Assembly (NCBI RefSeq): GCF_014395425.1 | Contig: NZ_CP060711.1 | Span: 2,790,001 to 2,854,000 of the forward strand | Source of the DNA: Thermomonas brevis | GTDB taxonomy: Bacteria > Pseudomonadota > Gammaproteobacteria > Xanthomonadales > Xanthomonadaceae | DNA length: 64,000 nucleotides | Direction: 5' to 3' | Part shown: positions 50,174-59,100 of the stretch, in pieces | Layout of the letters: the number at the start of each line of letters is the position of its first letter | Numbering within the stretch: the first letter of the stretch is position 1 | The notes under the pieces: model-generated | Told to the model about the DNA's origin: nothing | Database searches by the model: none | The model's input: the letters and a program-made list of their open reading frames with translations, nothing else | Position numbers and translations under genes: made by a program

Positions 50174-51052
50174 TCAGTACAGCGTGCCGGCGTTGACGAT
50201 CGGCTGGGTGCTGCGCTCGCCGCACAGCACCACCAGCAGGTTGCTGACCATCTGCGCCTTGCGCTCCTCGTCCAGTTCGACGACGCCGTTCTTCTGCAGT
50301 TCGGCCAGCGCCATTTCCACCATGCCCACCGCGCCAGCGACGATGCGGGTGCGCGCGGCGATGATCGCGTTGGCCTGCTGGCGCTGCAGCATCGCCTGGG
50401 CGATTTCCGGCGCGTAGGCGAGGTGGCTGATGCGCGCGTCGAGCACCTGCACGCCGGCGTCGGCCAGCCGCTCGGCCAGTTCTTCCCTGAGGTGCTGGCT
50501 GATCTCCTGCGCGTGGCTGCGCAGCGCGACCTGGCCTTCCTCGTGCTGGTCGTAGGGGTAGCTGGTCGCCATCGTGCGCAGCGCGGATTCGGACTGGATG
50601 TGGACGAAGCTCTCGTAGTCGTCCACGTTGTAGACGGCCTCGGCAGAATCCACGACCTGCCACACGATCACCGCGGCGATCTCGATCGGGCTGCCGTCCA
50701 GCTCGTTGACCTTGAGCTTGCCGCTCTCGAAGTTGCGCACGCGCTGGCTGACCTTCTTCTTGCTGTAGAAGGGGTTGTTCCAGCGCAGGCCGTTGTCCTT
50801 GACCGTGCCGACGTACTTGCCAAACAGGCTGACCACGGCGGACTGGTTGGGCTCGACCATGTACAGGCCGCACAGGCACAGCAGCGCGACCAGCCCGATG
50901 GCGACCGCGGAGACCAGCTGGACGACCGACGGGCCGGCGTCGCTGCCCGCACCGGTGCCGGTCACGAACAGCCATGCGGCGAGCAGGCAGGCGACCAGCA
51001 GGGCCAGCAGCATCGGGATGCCGGGAAGGGAGCGGATCGGATGTTCTTTCAT
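50174..51052 (-). CDS. SPFH/Band 7 membrane protein
   Basis: 292-residue stomatin/prohibitin-type protein. Two N-terminal hydrophobic segments (about 12-32 and 46-66) lead into an SPFH domain: [61 protein letters not shown], then a long helical tail rich in Ala/Glu (AEIAQAML-type [39 protein letters not shown]). Such proteins form large membrane rings. First gene of a six-gene cassette with micropeptide, RHH, DUF4177, hydrolase and PH-domain protein. Confidence 0.92.
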   Translation of the reverse strand: MKEHPIRSLPGIPMLLALLVACLLAAWLFVTGTGAGSDAGPSVVQLVSAVAIGLVALLCLCGLYMVEPNQSAVVSLFGKYVGTVKDNGLRWNNPFYSKKKVSQRVRNFESGKLKVNELDGSPIEIAAVIVWQVVDSAEAVYNVDDYESFVHIQSESALRTMATSYPYDQHEEGQVALRSHAQEISQHLREELAERLADAGVQVLDARISHLAYAPEIAQAMLQRQQANAIIAARTRIVAGAVGMVEMALAELQKNGVVELDEERKAQMVSNLLVVLCGERSTQPIVNAGTLY

Positions 51053-51082
51053 GGTCGGGCTCGCCGGTGGGTGGACGAGTAA

Positions 51083-51112
51083 TTGATATCAAAATGATAT
51101 CTATCTAGGCAA
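51083..51112 (-). promoter_or_regulatory. Promoter and palindromic operator of the SPFH cassette
   Basis: TGATATC-AAAA-TGATATC (51084-51101) is a direct repeat whose GATATC halves are also palindromes, in otherwise GC-rich DNA, 32 bp before the SPFH start. On the minus strand TTGCCT (51112-51107) and TATCAA (51088-51083) are 18 bp apart and flank it, so a protein bound there would block the promoter. The RHH protein of the cassette is the obvious candidate. Confidence 0.65.
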
Positions 51113-51147
51113 GCGCCTCCCGACGGACGGTCGCCGCGGCGTTCCTG

Positions 51148-52059
51148 TCATTGCTGGGGGACGAGGTAGAACAGCGGCGCCGGGCGCGATTCGCCGGTGG
51201 CGTAGAGGCCGGCGCCGCCCGCGCTCCAGCCGAGCGCCTCGGCCTGCGGAATCAGCGGGATGTCGTGGGCCTCGGGCGCGTGCGTCACCGCGTCGGCCCA
51301 GCTTTCGCCCTCGCCGCGGCGGTAGAACAGCACGCTGCCGTAGGTGAGCACGGCCAGCGTGCGCCGGTCCGGCGAGATGTCGGCGGCGGTGACCTGCGAG
51401 AACAGCGCGGCTAGCTTCGGGTCGCTGCGCCGCAGTTTTTCGCCGACCTGCGGCACGTCGGCCAGCCGGCCGATGCGGCGCGCCTCGCGGACCGCGCCGT
51501 GCGGATCGGCCAGCGGCAGCGCGAACAGCTCCGGCGGCACGCGCTTCTTGGAGACCAGCAAGACCTCGTCCTGCGCCGCGTCCACCGCCACCGCCTCGCA
51601 GTCGCGCGGGCCGTCGGGCCAGCGCGCGCGGATCGTCCAGGCAGGCGCAAGCGTGCCGTTTTCGAGCTTCGCCGGTTCCTCGAACACGTGCAGCGCGAAA
51701 TCACGCCGCCGGCCGCCGTTGTCGCCGGTGTCGGCCAGCAGCAGGTAGTGGCGGCCGTCGAGGTCGAAGCTGGCGATGTCCTCCCAGTCGACGTTCTTCG
51801 CGCCCTGCACGTCGAAGCGCGCCAGCAGCCGGCCGCGCCGGCTGATCGCGTACAGCCGCGCCGGGTTGCCGCTGTCGTTGTGGACCCACAGCACGTCTTC
51901 GTGGACGTGCGAGGCGGCGAGGCCGCTGATTTCGTCCAGCTGGTCGGCCGTCACCAGCCCCGCCAGCCGCGAAAACGGCAGAGACGGCGGCGAGCACGCG
52001 GCCACGCCCAGCAGCAGCGCGGCCAGCAGCGGCATCCGCGGGAAGGAGGGAAACGGCAT
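51148..52059 (-). CDS. Lipoprotein with predicted beta-propeller
   Basis: 303-residue protein with a lipoprotein signal peptide (MPLLAALLLGVAAC, lipobox cysteine at about residue 22). The rest repeats beta-type segments: DEISGLAASHVHEDVLWVHNDSGNPARLYAIS, NVDWEDIASFDLDGRHYLLLADTGDN, DCEAVAVDAAQDEVLLVSKK. This is the pattern of a propeller family found next to phytase-like or SdiA-regulated proteins; no enzyme activity is assigned. Convergent with SPFH end region. Confidence 0.78.
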   Translation of the reverse strand: MPFPSFPRMPLLAALLLGVAACSPPSLPFSRLAGLVTADQLDEISGLAASHVHEDVLWVHNDSGNPARLYAISRRGRLLARFDVQGAKNVDWEDIASFDLDGRHYLLLADTGDNGGRRRDFALHVFEEPAKLENGTLAPAWTIRARWPDGPRDCEAVAVDAAQDEVLLVSKKRVPPELFALPLADPHGAVREARRIGRLADVPQVGEKLRRSDPKLAALFSQVTAADISPDRRTLAVLTYGSVLFYRRGEGESWADAVTHAPEAHDIPLIPQAEALGWSAGGAGLYATGESRPAPLFYLVPQQ

Positions 52060-52149
52060 CCGCACAGGATCGCATGGCCGGTCCGTTCGGCGAAGCGCGG
52101 CGCGGCCCGCGCCGGTTCTGCGGCGGGCGATTCTGTGCAAGGATGCGGC

Positions 52150-52509
52150 ATGAGCGAATCGTCCGGTTACGTCGTGTTCTTCTTCCCGCAGGCGCTGGAA
52201 GCGCTGGGCGAGGCCATCAAGCCCTATCTGCAGGACGGCCCGGCCGGCCCGCACGTGGCCTGCCACGAGATCGACACCGGCGGCGCCTTCATCGAGATGA
52301 CCCTGCAGGGCCGCGCACCGGACGGGCACGGCGTCGAGCTGGAACTGATGGTGCCGTCGAACATGGTGCGGATGATCGTGTCGGCGCACAGCGACAACGA
52401 CTTCGGCTTCTACAACCGCAACCGGCCTTCGCAGGCGATGCTGGAGCCGGGACTGCCGCCGGCGCAGGCGCCCGCGCCCGGGATCGTGCCGGACAAGCCG
52501 GCGGCCTGA
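52150..52509 (+). CDS. Conserved-looking hypothetical protein
   Basis: 119 residues, MSESSGYVVFFFPQALEALG at the start, with an acidic C-terminal tail rich in Pro/Ala. The central part (CHEIDTGGAFIEMTLQGR ... VELELMVPSNMVRMIVSAHSDNDFGF) is predicted alpha/beta and has no motif I recognise. It starts 90 bp from the divergent lipoprotein gene and ends 4 bp from the convergent bpt gene. Coding is supported by codon-biased third positions and tight packing. Confidence 0.75.
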   Translation: MSESSGYVVFFFPQALEALGEAIKPYLQDGPAGPHVACHEIDTGGAFIEMTLQGRAPDGHGVELELMVPSNMVRMIVSAHSDNDFGFYNRNRPSQAMLEPGLPPAQAPAPGIVPDKPAA

Positions 52510-52513
52510 CGCC

Positions 52514-53233
52514 TCAGTCCTGCAGCCGCGCCCAGCCGTACCCGGCGTAGCCTTCGAGCGGGCGGAAGCGGCGCTTGTAGTCCATCTTCGGATGCCCGGC
52601 GATCCAGTAGCCGAGGTACAGGTGCGCGCGGCCATCGCGCTTCGCCCATTCGATCTGGCGCAGGATGCCGAGCGTGCCCAGCCCGCGATCGGCGGCGTCC
52701 GGTTCGTGGAAGGTGTAGACCGCCGACAGCGCATCGGCCGCCAGGTCGGTGACCGCCACCGCCAACAGCCGATGCGTGCCGCGCTCGCGCAGTTCGAGGA
52801 AGCGGCTCTCGTTCCAGGTGCCGATCAGGAACTGCTCGAACTCGCGCGCGCCGTGGTCGTCCATGCCGCCGCCGAGATGGCGGTGGGCGAGGTAGCGCTG
52901 GTACAGCGACAGGTATTCGCCGGTGCAGGCCGGCGCGACGATGTGCGCCTCCACGTCGGCGTTGCGCGCTAGGCAGCGGCGCTGGCTGCGGTTCGGCGCG
53001 AACTCCGCCACCGGCACGCGCACCGGCACGCAGGCGCGGCAGCCGCTGCAGGCGGGGCGATAGACGATGTCGCCGGAGCGGCGGAAGCCCCAGCGCAGGG
53101 CCATCGGGTACAGCTCCGGCAGGCGCGGGTCGCGCGGATCCAGCACGAGGTCGCGCGCCTCGCGGTCGGGCCAGTAGCCGCAGGGATGCGGTGCGCTCTG
53201 GAACAGCCGCAGGTTGTCGTCGTTGCCGCCCAT
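52514..53233 (-). CDS. bpt: Leucyl/arginyl-tRNA-protein transferase (Bpt)
   Basis: Adds leucine from Leu-tRNA to N-terminal Asp or Glu of proteins, making them N-degron substrates for ClpS/ClpAP. The 239-residue protein has a conserved cysteine-rich head ([37 protein letters not shown]) and the GNAT-like C-terminal [25 protein letters not shown] and [21 protein letters not shown]. These match the Bpt/ATE family. Confidence 0.93.
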   Translation of the reverse strand: MGGNDDNLRLFQSAPHPCGYWPDREARDLVLDPRDPRLPELYPMALRWGFRRSGDIVYRPACSGCRACVPVRVPVAEFAPNRSQRRCLARNADVEAHIVAPACTGEYLSLYQRYLAHRHLGGGMDDHGAREFEQFLIGTWNESRFLELRERGTHRLLAVAVTDLAADALSAVYTFHEPDAADRGLGTLGILRQIEWAKRDGRAHLYLGYWIAGHPKMDYKRRFRPLEGYAGYGWARLQD

Positions 53234-53350
53234 GTCCGAAGGATAGCGCCGCCGCCGCCGTTCAGCCGCGCGCAGGGTGCGCGGTCAACCGCGGCGGAGG
53301 CCGGGCGTTTTCCATGACAGTCCGGCCCGTGCCGGCAGGAGACGAAACCG

Positions 53351-53752
53351 ATGAAGAAGTTGCACCTGTTGATCCTCGCGGCGGCGCTGACGCCGTCGCT
53401 GGCCTTCGCGCAGGACGCCGGGCGCGGCGGGCCGCCGAAGATCGACGCCAACGGCGATGGCGTCATCACCAAGGCCGAGGCCGCCGCCTTCCCGCGCCTG
53501 GCCGCCCGCTTCGACGAACTGGACAAGAACAAGGACGGCAAGCTGAGCGGCGACGAGCGCCCGATGCGCTCCGGCAACGGGCCGGGCCGCATGGCGGCGC
53601 TGGACGCCGACAAGGACGGCCGCATCAGCCGCGCCGAAGCCAAGGCCGATGCCAACGGACTGGCGACGCGCTTCGACCAGCTCGACAAGAACAAGGACGG
53701 CTACCTCGACCGCACCGAACTGTTCACCCGCAAGCCCGGCGAAGGCCGGTAA
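53351..53752 (+). CDS. Exported EF-hand protein, tandem copy 1
   Basis: 133-residue protein with signal peptide (MKKLHLLILAAALTPSLAFAQ) and four EF-hand loops: DANGDGVITKAE, DKNKDGKLSGDE, DADKDGRISRAE and DKNKDGYLDRTE. Likely periplasmic calcium-binding. Its paralogue follows after 10 bp, so the two arose by tandem duplication and are cotranscribed. Confidence 0.9.
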   Translation: MKKLHLLILAAALTPSLAFAQDAGRGGPPKIDANGDGVITKAEAAAFPRLAARFDELDKNKDGKLSGDERPMRSGNGPGRMAALDADKDGRISRAEAKADANGLATRFDQLDKNKDGYLDRTELFTRKPGEGR

Positions 53753-53762
53753 GGAGACCCCC

Positions 53763-54344
53763 ATGAAGAAGCTGCACATCCTCTCGCTGGCGGTGGCCGC
53801 CGCGCTGGCCTCGACCCTCGCCGTCGCTCAGACCGCCGCGCCGCGCACGCACGAAAAGCTGGACGCCAACGGCGACGGCGTCGTCACCAAGGCGGAAGCC
53901 GCGAAGTTCCCGAAGCTGGCCGAACGCTTCGACCAACTGGACAAGAACAAGGACGGCAAGCTGGCCGGCGACGAACTGCCGATGCGTCGCGCCGGCATGC
54001 GCGGGCACGACATGCGCGGCCACGGCGGCGGCATGCGCGGGCTGGACACCGACCACGACGGCCGCATCAGCCGCGCCGAGATGCAGGCCGGCGAGGCGAA
54101 GTGGGCCGAGCGCTTCGATCGGATGGACGTCAACAAGGACGGCTACCTCGACCGCGCCGACATGCAGGCGCGCATGGCCGAGCGCCGCGCCGAATGCTTC
54201 GCCAAGGCGGACACGGACAAGAACGGCCAGCTCAGCCGCGCCGAGTTCGACAAGATGGGCGAAGCCTGTGGACGCCCGCAGGGCCGGGTCGGCCGGATGG
54301 CGCACGGCGGTCCCAATCCGGGGCCGATGCCGCCGAAGCGATAG
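53763..54344 (+). CDS. Exported EF-hand protein, tandem copy 2
   Basis: 193-residue paralogue of the preceding gene with signal peptide (MKKLHILSLAVAAALASTLAVAQ) and five EF-hand loops: DANGDGVVTKAE, DKNKDGKLAGDE, DTDHDGRISRAE, DVNKDGYLDRAD and DTDKNGQLSRAE. It contains a Met/His-rich insert (MRRAGMRGHDMRGHGGGM) between loops 2 and 3 that could bind metal; the role is unknown. Start at the ATG 53763 with AAGGAGA just upstream. Confidence 0.9.
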   Translation: MKKLHILSLAVAAALASTLAVAQTAAPRTHEKLDANGDGVVTKAEAAKFPKLAERFDQLDKNKDGKLAGDELPMRRAGMRGHDMRGHGGGMRGLDTDHDGRISRAEMQAGEAKWAERFDRMDVNKDGYLDRADMQARMAERRAECFAKADTDKNGQLSRAEFDKMGEACGRPQGRVGRMAHGGPNPGPMPPKR

Positions 54345-54369
54345 GCGGAAACAACCGATGTACAACGCG

Positions 54370-54390
54370 ACGGCCCGCCCTGCGGGCCGT
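54370..54390. terminator. Hairpin between EF-hand pair and DUF2007-type gene
   Basis: ACGGCCCGC-CCT-GCGGGCCGT, 9-bp perfect stem between convergent genes. There is no T-run, only TTCG, so it is a weak or Rho-aided terminator. Confidence 0.5.
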
Positions 54391-54404
54391 TCGCGCATCC
54401 GGCG

Positions 54405-55217
54405 TCAGTGCCGGCGCAGCACCCGCCACTCGGCGCCGTTGCGCTCCACGTCGACCAGCTGCGAATCCTCCACGTCCAGGTCCAGCTGCACCTGGCCGCT
54501 GCCGCTGCCGTCGGTCATGTAGTCGTGCACGGCGATGGCGAACGCGCCCTTGGCGGGACAGGCGGAGGCGGGGTGCAGGGTGGTGCCTTTCGGGACGGTC
54601 AGGGCCTGCATCAGCGCGGACGATGGTTCCTTGTTGTCCACCTCCAGGCAGGCGACGGCGGGCCTGCGCTTGTCCAGCGCCTCGCTCACCAGCAGCCGGG
54701 CCAGCGCGGTGGGCACGTCGGCGCGATAGACCTGCAGCTCGGTGACCGCTTCGGGGATCAGTGTCGGCGGCGCGGGCGTCGCGGCAGGCGCGGCGGGCTT
54801 CGGGGCGACATCGGCGGTGCCGTGCTTGCGCATGATGAAGCCGACCAGCCCGATGCCGATGACGGTCAGCGCCAGCAGGCCCAGCCGGATGCGCTTGGCG
54901 CTGAAGAAGCCGGTCTTGCCGGCGGCCGCGTCGCCGTGCCGGCCGCTGGGCAGGTAGCTCGCGCCCGGATCGCGGGTGCTTTCCAGCAGGCCGAGGTCGC
55001 GCAGCAACTGGCGACCGCGCGGCTGGTCTTCGGAATGGACGATCCAGACCGACGGCACTTCGTCCGGCGTGCGGCGGCTGTCGTAGCTGAAGGTGGCGCG
55101 CCGCGAGCTGCGGTAGCTGCGGCCGTTGCTGATCCTGACCGCGATGCCTTCCTTGCGCAGCAGGTCGGCGACCGCTTCGACGTTTTCCAGGCGCTGGCTG
55201 GAGAACACCTTCCTCAC
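54405..55217 (-). CDS. DUF2007-type membrane-anchored protein
   Basis: 270 residues from a GTG start overlapping the tesB stop. N-terminal 80 residues (RKVFSSQRLENVEAVADLLRKEGIAVRISN ... VPSVWIVHSEDQPRGRQLLRDLGL) match the DUF2007 putative signal-transducing fold. One membrane helix follows at about 120-140 (LGLLALTVIGIGLVGFIM), then a proline/alanine-rich linker and a C-terminal domain of about 110 residues (LQVYRADVPTALARLLVSEALDKRRPAVACLEVD). Likely a membrane protein with the second domain in the periplasm. No function is known. Confidence 0.78.
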   Translation of the reverse strand: MRKVFSSQRLENVEAVADLLRKEGIAVRISNGRSYRSSRRATFSYDSRRTPDEVPSVWIVHSEDQPRGRQLLRDLGLLESTRDPGASYLPSGRHGDAAAGKTGFFSAKRIRLGLLALTVIGIGLVGFIMRKHGTADVAPKPAAPAATPAPPTLIPEAVTELQVYRADVPTALARLLVSEALDKRRPAVACLEVDNKEPSSALMQALTVPKGTTLHPASACPAKGAFAIAVHDYMTDGSGSGQVQLDLDVEDSQLVDVERNGAEWRVLRRH

Positions 55218-56077
55218 GGCGCCAGCACCCGGATCATGCCTTCCTGCGCAGTGCTGGCGACCAGCCGGCCGCTGCGGTCGAAGATCTGCCCGCGCGCCAG
55301 CCCGCGCGCGCCCTGCGCGCTGGGGCTGTCGATCGAATACAGCAGCCAGTCGTCGGCGCGGAAGCTGCGGTGGAACCACAGCGCGTGGTCGAGCGAGGCC
55401 ATCTGCACGTTCGGCTGGTAGTAGCTGATGCCGTGCGGGAAGGTGGCGGTGCCGAGCAGGTGGAAATCGCTGGCATAGGCCAGCAGCGCGCGGTGCAGCT
55501 CGGGCGCGTCGCCGACCTTTTCGCTCAACCGGAACCAGACCTGCTGGAACGGTGGGCGCTTCGGCGGATTCAGCTCGTCGCGCGGATAGACGTGGCGGAA
55601 CTCGAACGGGCCGGCGCGGTCCAGCCAGCGCTGCACCTTGGTCGGCAGCAGGGCGAGCTTTTCCGGCGGGATCGCCGGCGCAGGTTCCAGATCCTCGGGC
55701 TTGGGCACTTCCGGCATCGACAGCTGGTGCTCCGCGCCGGCTTCCTCGTCCTGGAACGAGGCCGCGCAGAAGAAGATCACCTTGCCGTGCTGGATCGCGG
55801 TGACGCGGCGCACCGAGAAGCTGCCGCCGTCGCGGGTGCGGTCCACGTCGTAGACGATCGGCGCCTCGATGTTGCCGGCGCGCAGGAAATAGGCGTGCAG
55901 CGAATGCGCCGCGCGCGGCTGGGTCAGCGTGGCCTGCGCGGCCGACAGCGCCTGCCCGAGCACCTGTCCGCCGAACACGTACTTGGTGCCGATGTCGCGG
56001 CTCTGGCCGCGGAACAGGTCGTCTTCCAGCCGTTCCAGCGAGAGCAGTTCGATCAGTTCGGAAACGGGTGCGTTCAT
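55214..56077 (-). CDS. tesB: Acyl-CoA thioesterase II
   Basis: Double hot-dog hydrolase that releases fatty acids from acyl-CoA. The 287-residue protein has ELIELLSLERLEDDLFRGQS, KYVFGGQVLGQALSAAQ, SLHAYFLRAGN, GGSFSVRRVTAIQ in the first half, and ASDFHLLGTATFPHG, ASLDHALWFHRSFRADDWLLY in the second, with the conserved Asp in SLDHA. Start at MNAPVSE (56077). It overlaps the DUF2007-type gene by 4 bp. Confidence 0.95.
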   Translation of the reverse strand: MNAPVSELIELLSLERLEDDLFRGQSRDIGTKYVFGGQVLGQALSAAQATLTQPRAAHSLHAYFLRAGNIEAPIVYDVDRTRDGGSFSVRRVTAIQHGKVIFFCAASFQDEEAGAEHQLSMPEVPKPEDLEPAPAIPPEKLALLPTKVQRWLDRAGPFEFRHVYPRDELNPPKRPPFQQVWFRLSEKVGDAPELHRALLAYASDFHLLGTATFPHGISYYQPNVQMASLDHALWFHRSFRADDWLLYSIDSPSAQGARGLARGQIFDRSGRLVASTAQEGMIRVLAP

Positions 56078-56135
56078 GGGCGGATTATACGGGCGGGCCA
56101 TGATCCACCCGATGACCGAGCAGCGGGCCGCCCAA

Positions 56136-56169
56136 ACGGAAACGGCGACCCTGGGGTCGCCGTTTCCGT
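56136..56169 (-). terminator. Terminator of the autotransporter gene
   Basis: ACGGAAACGGCGACC-CTGG-GGTCGCCGTTTCCGT, a perfect 15-bp stem with tetraloop, 19 bp past the autotransporter stop and followed on the minus strand by TTGGG. It isolates tesB from read-through. Confidence 0.7.
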
Positions 56170-56188
56170 GTCCGCGTGACGACGTTGG

Positions 56189-59100
56189 TCAACGCGCCGG
56201 CGCCGCCCCGAACGGTTGCATCGAGCCGAGGGTGAAGCGCAGGCCGACGCTGTTGCCGGTCACGCCGCTGGCCTGCTCGCGCCGGTACTGGAACGACATC
56301 TGCCAGCCCGAGGCGAGCTGCATGTCGAAGCCCGCGCCCAGCGTCCACATCCGGTTCGCGATGCTGCGCAGGCCCAGCAGGTAGTCGTCGCTCGCCGGGG
56401 CGATCACGTAGTTGATCGCCGCGTCCGTGCCGTTGCGCAGCGCGTCGCGGTATTCCAGCGACCAGTACGGCTGGATGGCGCGCATCCGCCAGCGGCCTTC
56501 CAGGCCCAGCGCCAGCGCGCTGTCGTCGATCGACTGTTCGCGATAGGCGAGGTCGTAGATGCCCAGGCCGGATTCCTGGTAGGCGTCCAGCGTGGTGCGG
56601 CTGGCTTCCAGCCGGCCGTAGCCGGTCAGTTCCATCCGCTCGCCCTGCTGGGTGTAGCCCAGGCTCAGCGCACCGAACAGCTGGTCGCCCTTGCGCCGCG
56701 CGGTGGCCAGCGCATTGGCCGTCGTGCTCCAGCGGCTCAGGTCGAAGTCCAGCCGGCCCCAGCCCAGCAGGCCGTCGACGTACCAGTGGTCGTCGCCGCG
56801 CCACAGGCCGTAGGCGGTGAAGGCCTTCTGGGTGGCGTTCTGGCCGGAGCGGTCGTCGGCGAAGTCGGTGTCGCTCCAGCCGGCGCCGAGCGCGCCGCCG
56901 AACACGAAGTCGCCGAAGGCACGGTCCGCGCCCAGGGTCACGCCGTCGCTGCGCAGGTCGAAGCCGCTGCGGCCCTGGCGGCCGTCGCGTTCGCTGAGGA
57001 CGATGCTGCCCGCCGTCCACACGCCGAAGTCGCGTTGCCGCGAATCCGACGTAGCGCCCAGCGGCAGCGACACGCCGCCGTTCAGGCTGTTGGCGTTGAA
57101 GCGCAGGTTCTGGGTCGACGGCGTGCCCTGCGCGTGCCGCAGCTGGCGCAGGCGATCCAGCACGTTGCCCTGCTGGGCCTGGGCGAAGCGCAGGCTGGCG
57201 TCCACCTGCGCCTGCAGGCCCTCGACCACGGAGGGATCGGCGGTCGGATCGGGGCGCGCGTCCACGGTCAGCTCCAGGGTCGCCGTGCCCGCGGTGTAGT
57301 TCGCGGTGGCAGCCTGGGTGGCAGTCAGCGTGGCGACGCCGGAACCGACGATCGTCACCGTGCGCCCGCTGACCGTGGCGACGCTGGCGTCGCTGCTGGC
57401 GTAGGCGAACGCGCCGGGGCTGGTGCTGGTCGGCTCGGGCAGGTCGAAGGCGGCTTCGCCTTCGGTCTTGTGGATCGCGCCGCCCCAGCTGATGACCGGC
57501 GTGGCCGCGCCGATCGCCACCGTCAGCGTCGCTTCCGGCGCCGCGGTGTAGTTGGCGTCGGCGGCCTGGTTGGCGGTGAGCGCGCAATTGCCGGCGGCGA
57601 GCATCGTCACCGTGCTGCCGCTGACCGTGCACACGGCCGGCGAGGTGGAGGCGAACACCAGCGGGCTGGTCGAGGCGCCCGGCGTGGCGCTGACCGAGAA
57701 CGTGCCGTTAGGCGCGTAGACCGGATGCTCCGGATTCGAGGCGAAGCCGGTGATCGCCTGCGTCGCCGCCGCGATGGTCACGTCCAGTGTCGCTTCCGGC
57801 GCCGCGGTGTAGTTGGCGTCGGCCGCCTGGTTGGCGGTCAGCGCGCAGCTACCGGCGGCGAGCATCGTCACCGTGCTGCCGCTGACCGTGCAGACCGCGG
57901 GCGAGGCGGAGGCGAACACCAGCGGGCTGGTCGAGGCGCCCGGCGTGGCGCTGACCGAGAACGTGCCGTTTGGTGCGTAGACCGGATGCTCCGGGTTCGA
58001 GGCGAAGCCGGTGATCGCCTGCGCCGCCGCCGCGATGGTCACGTCCAGCGTCGCTTCCGGCGCCGCGGTGTAGTTGGCGTCGGCGGCCTGGTTGGCGGTG
58101 AGCGCGCAGTGGCCCGCCGCCAGCATCGTGACCGTGTTGCCGCTGACCGAGCAGACCGCGAGCGAGGTGGAAGCGAACACCAGCGGGCTGGTCGAGGCGC
58201 CCGGCGTGGCGCTGACCGCGAACGTGCCGTTCGGCGCGAAGACCGGAGCGGCCGGGTTGGCGACGAAGCCGGTGATCGTCTGCGAAGCGGCCGAAATCGC
58301 CACCGTCAGCGTCACCTCCGGCGCGGCGGTGTAGTTGGCGTCCGCGGCCTGGTTGGCGGTGAGCGCGCAGCTGCCGGCGGCGAGCATCGTCACCGTGTTG
58401 CCGCTGACCGTGCAGACCGTGGGCGAGGTGGAAGCGAACACCAGCGGGCTGGTCGAGGCGCCCGGCGTGGCGCTGACCGAGAACGTGCCGTTCGGCGCGT
58501 AGACCGGGTTGGCCGGATTGGCGGCGAAGCCGGCGATCGCCTGCGCGGCCGCGCTCACGGTGAAGCTCTGGCTGACCTGCGGCGCGGGCTCGTAGCTCGC
58601 ATCGCCCGGCTGATCCGCGTCGATCGTGCAGGTGCCGGTGCCGACGAGGCTCAGCGCGCCGGCGGACGTGACCGTGCAGACCGCGGGCGTGGCCGAGCTG
58701 AAGCTCACGTCCAGACCCGAGGTGGCCGTGGCGGACAGCGCGGCGCTGGTGCCGTAGATCTGCGTGCCGGGGTTCGCGAACGCGATCGTTTGCGTGCCCT
58801 TGGCGACCTGCACGGTCACCGTGGCCGGCGCCGAGGTGCCGCCGGGGCCGGTGGCGGTGTAGGTGAAGCTGTCCGCGCCGGCGTAGTTGCCCGCCGGCGT
58901 GTAGGTGACCACGTCGCCGGCGACGCTCGCCGTGCCGTGCGAAGGCGCGGTGGCAATGGCGAGACTGCTGTGCACGCCGGTGACCGAGGACGACAGGTCG
59001 ATCGCCACGCCCGTGCTGTTGAACGGCACGGCCACGCCGTTCCTGTCCGACGCGACGGGCGCGGGCGGCGTCGCCACCGTGAGGCCGACCGTGGCGACGT

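Noticed and set aside
57490..58545. Possible CRISPR array
   Set aside because: The repeats are 261 bp, coding and in frame, without spacers of the CRISPR kind.
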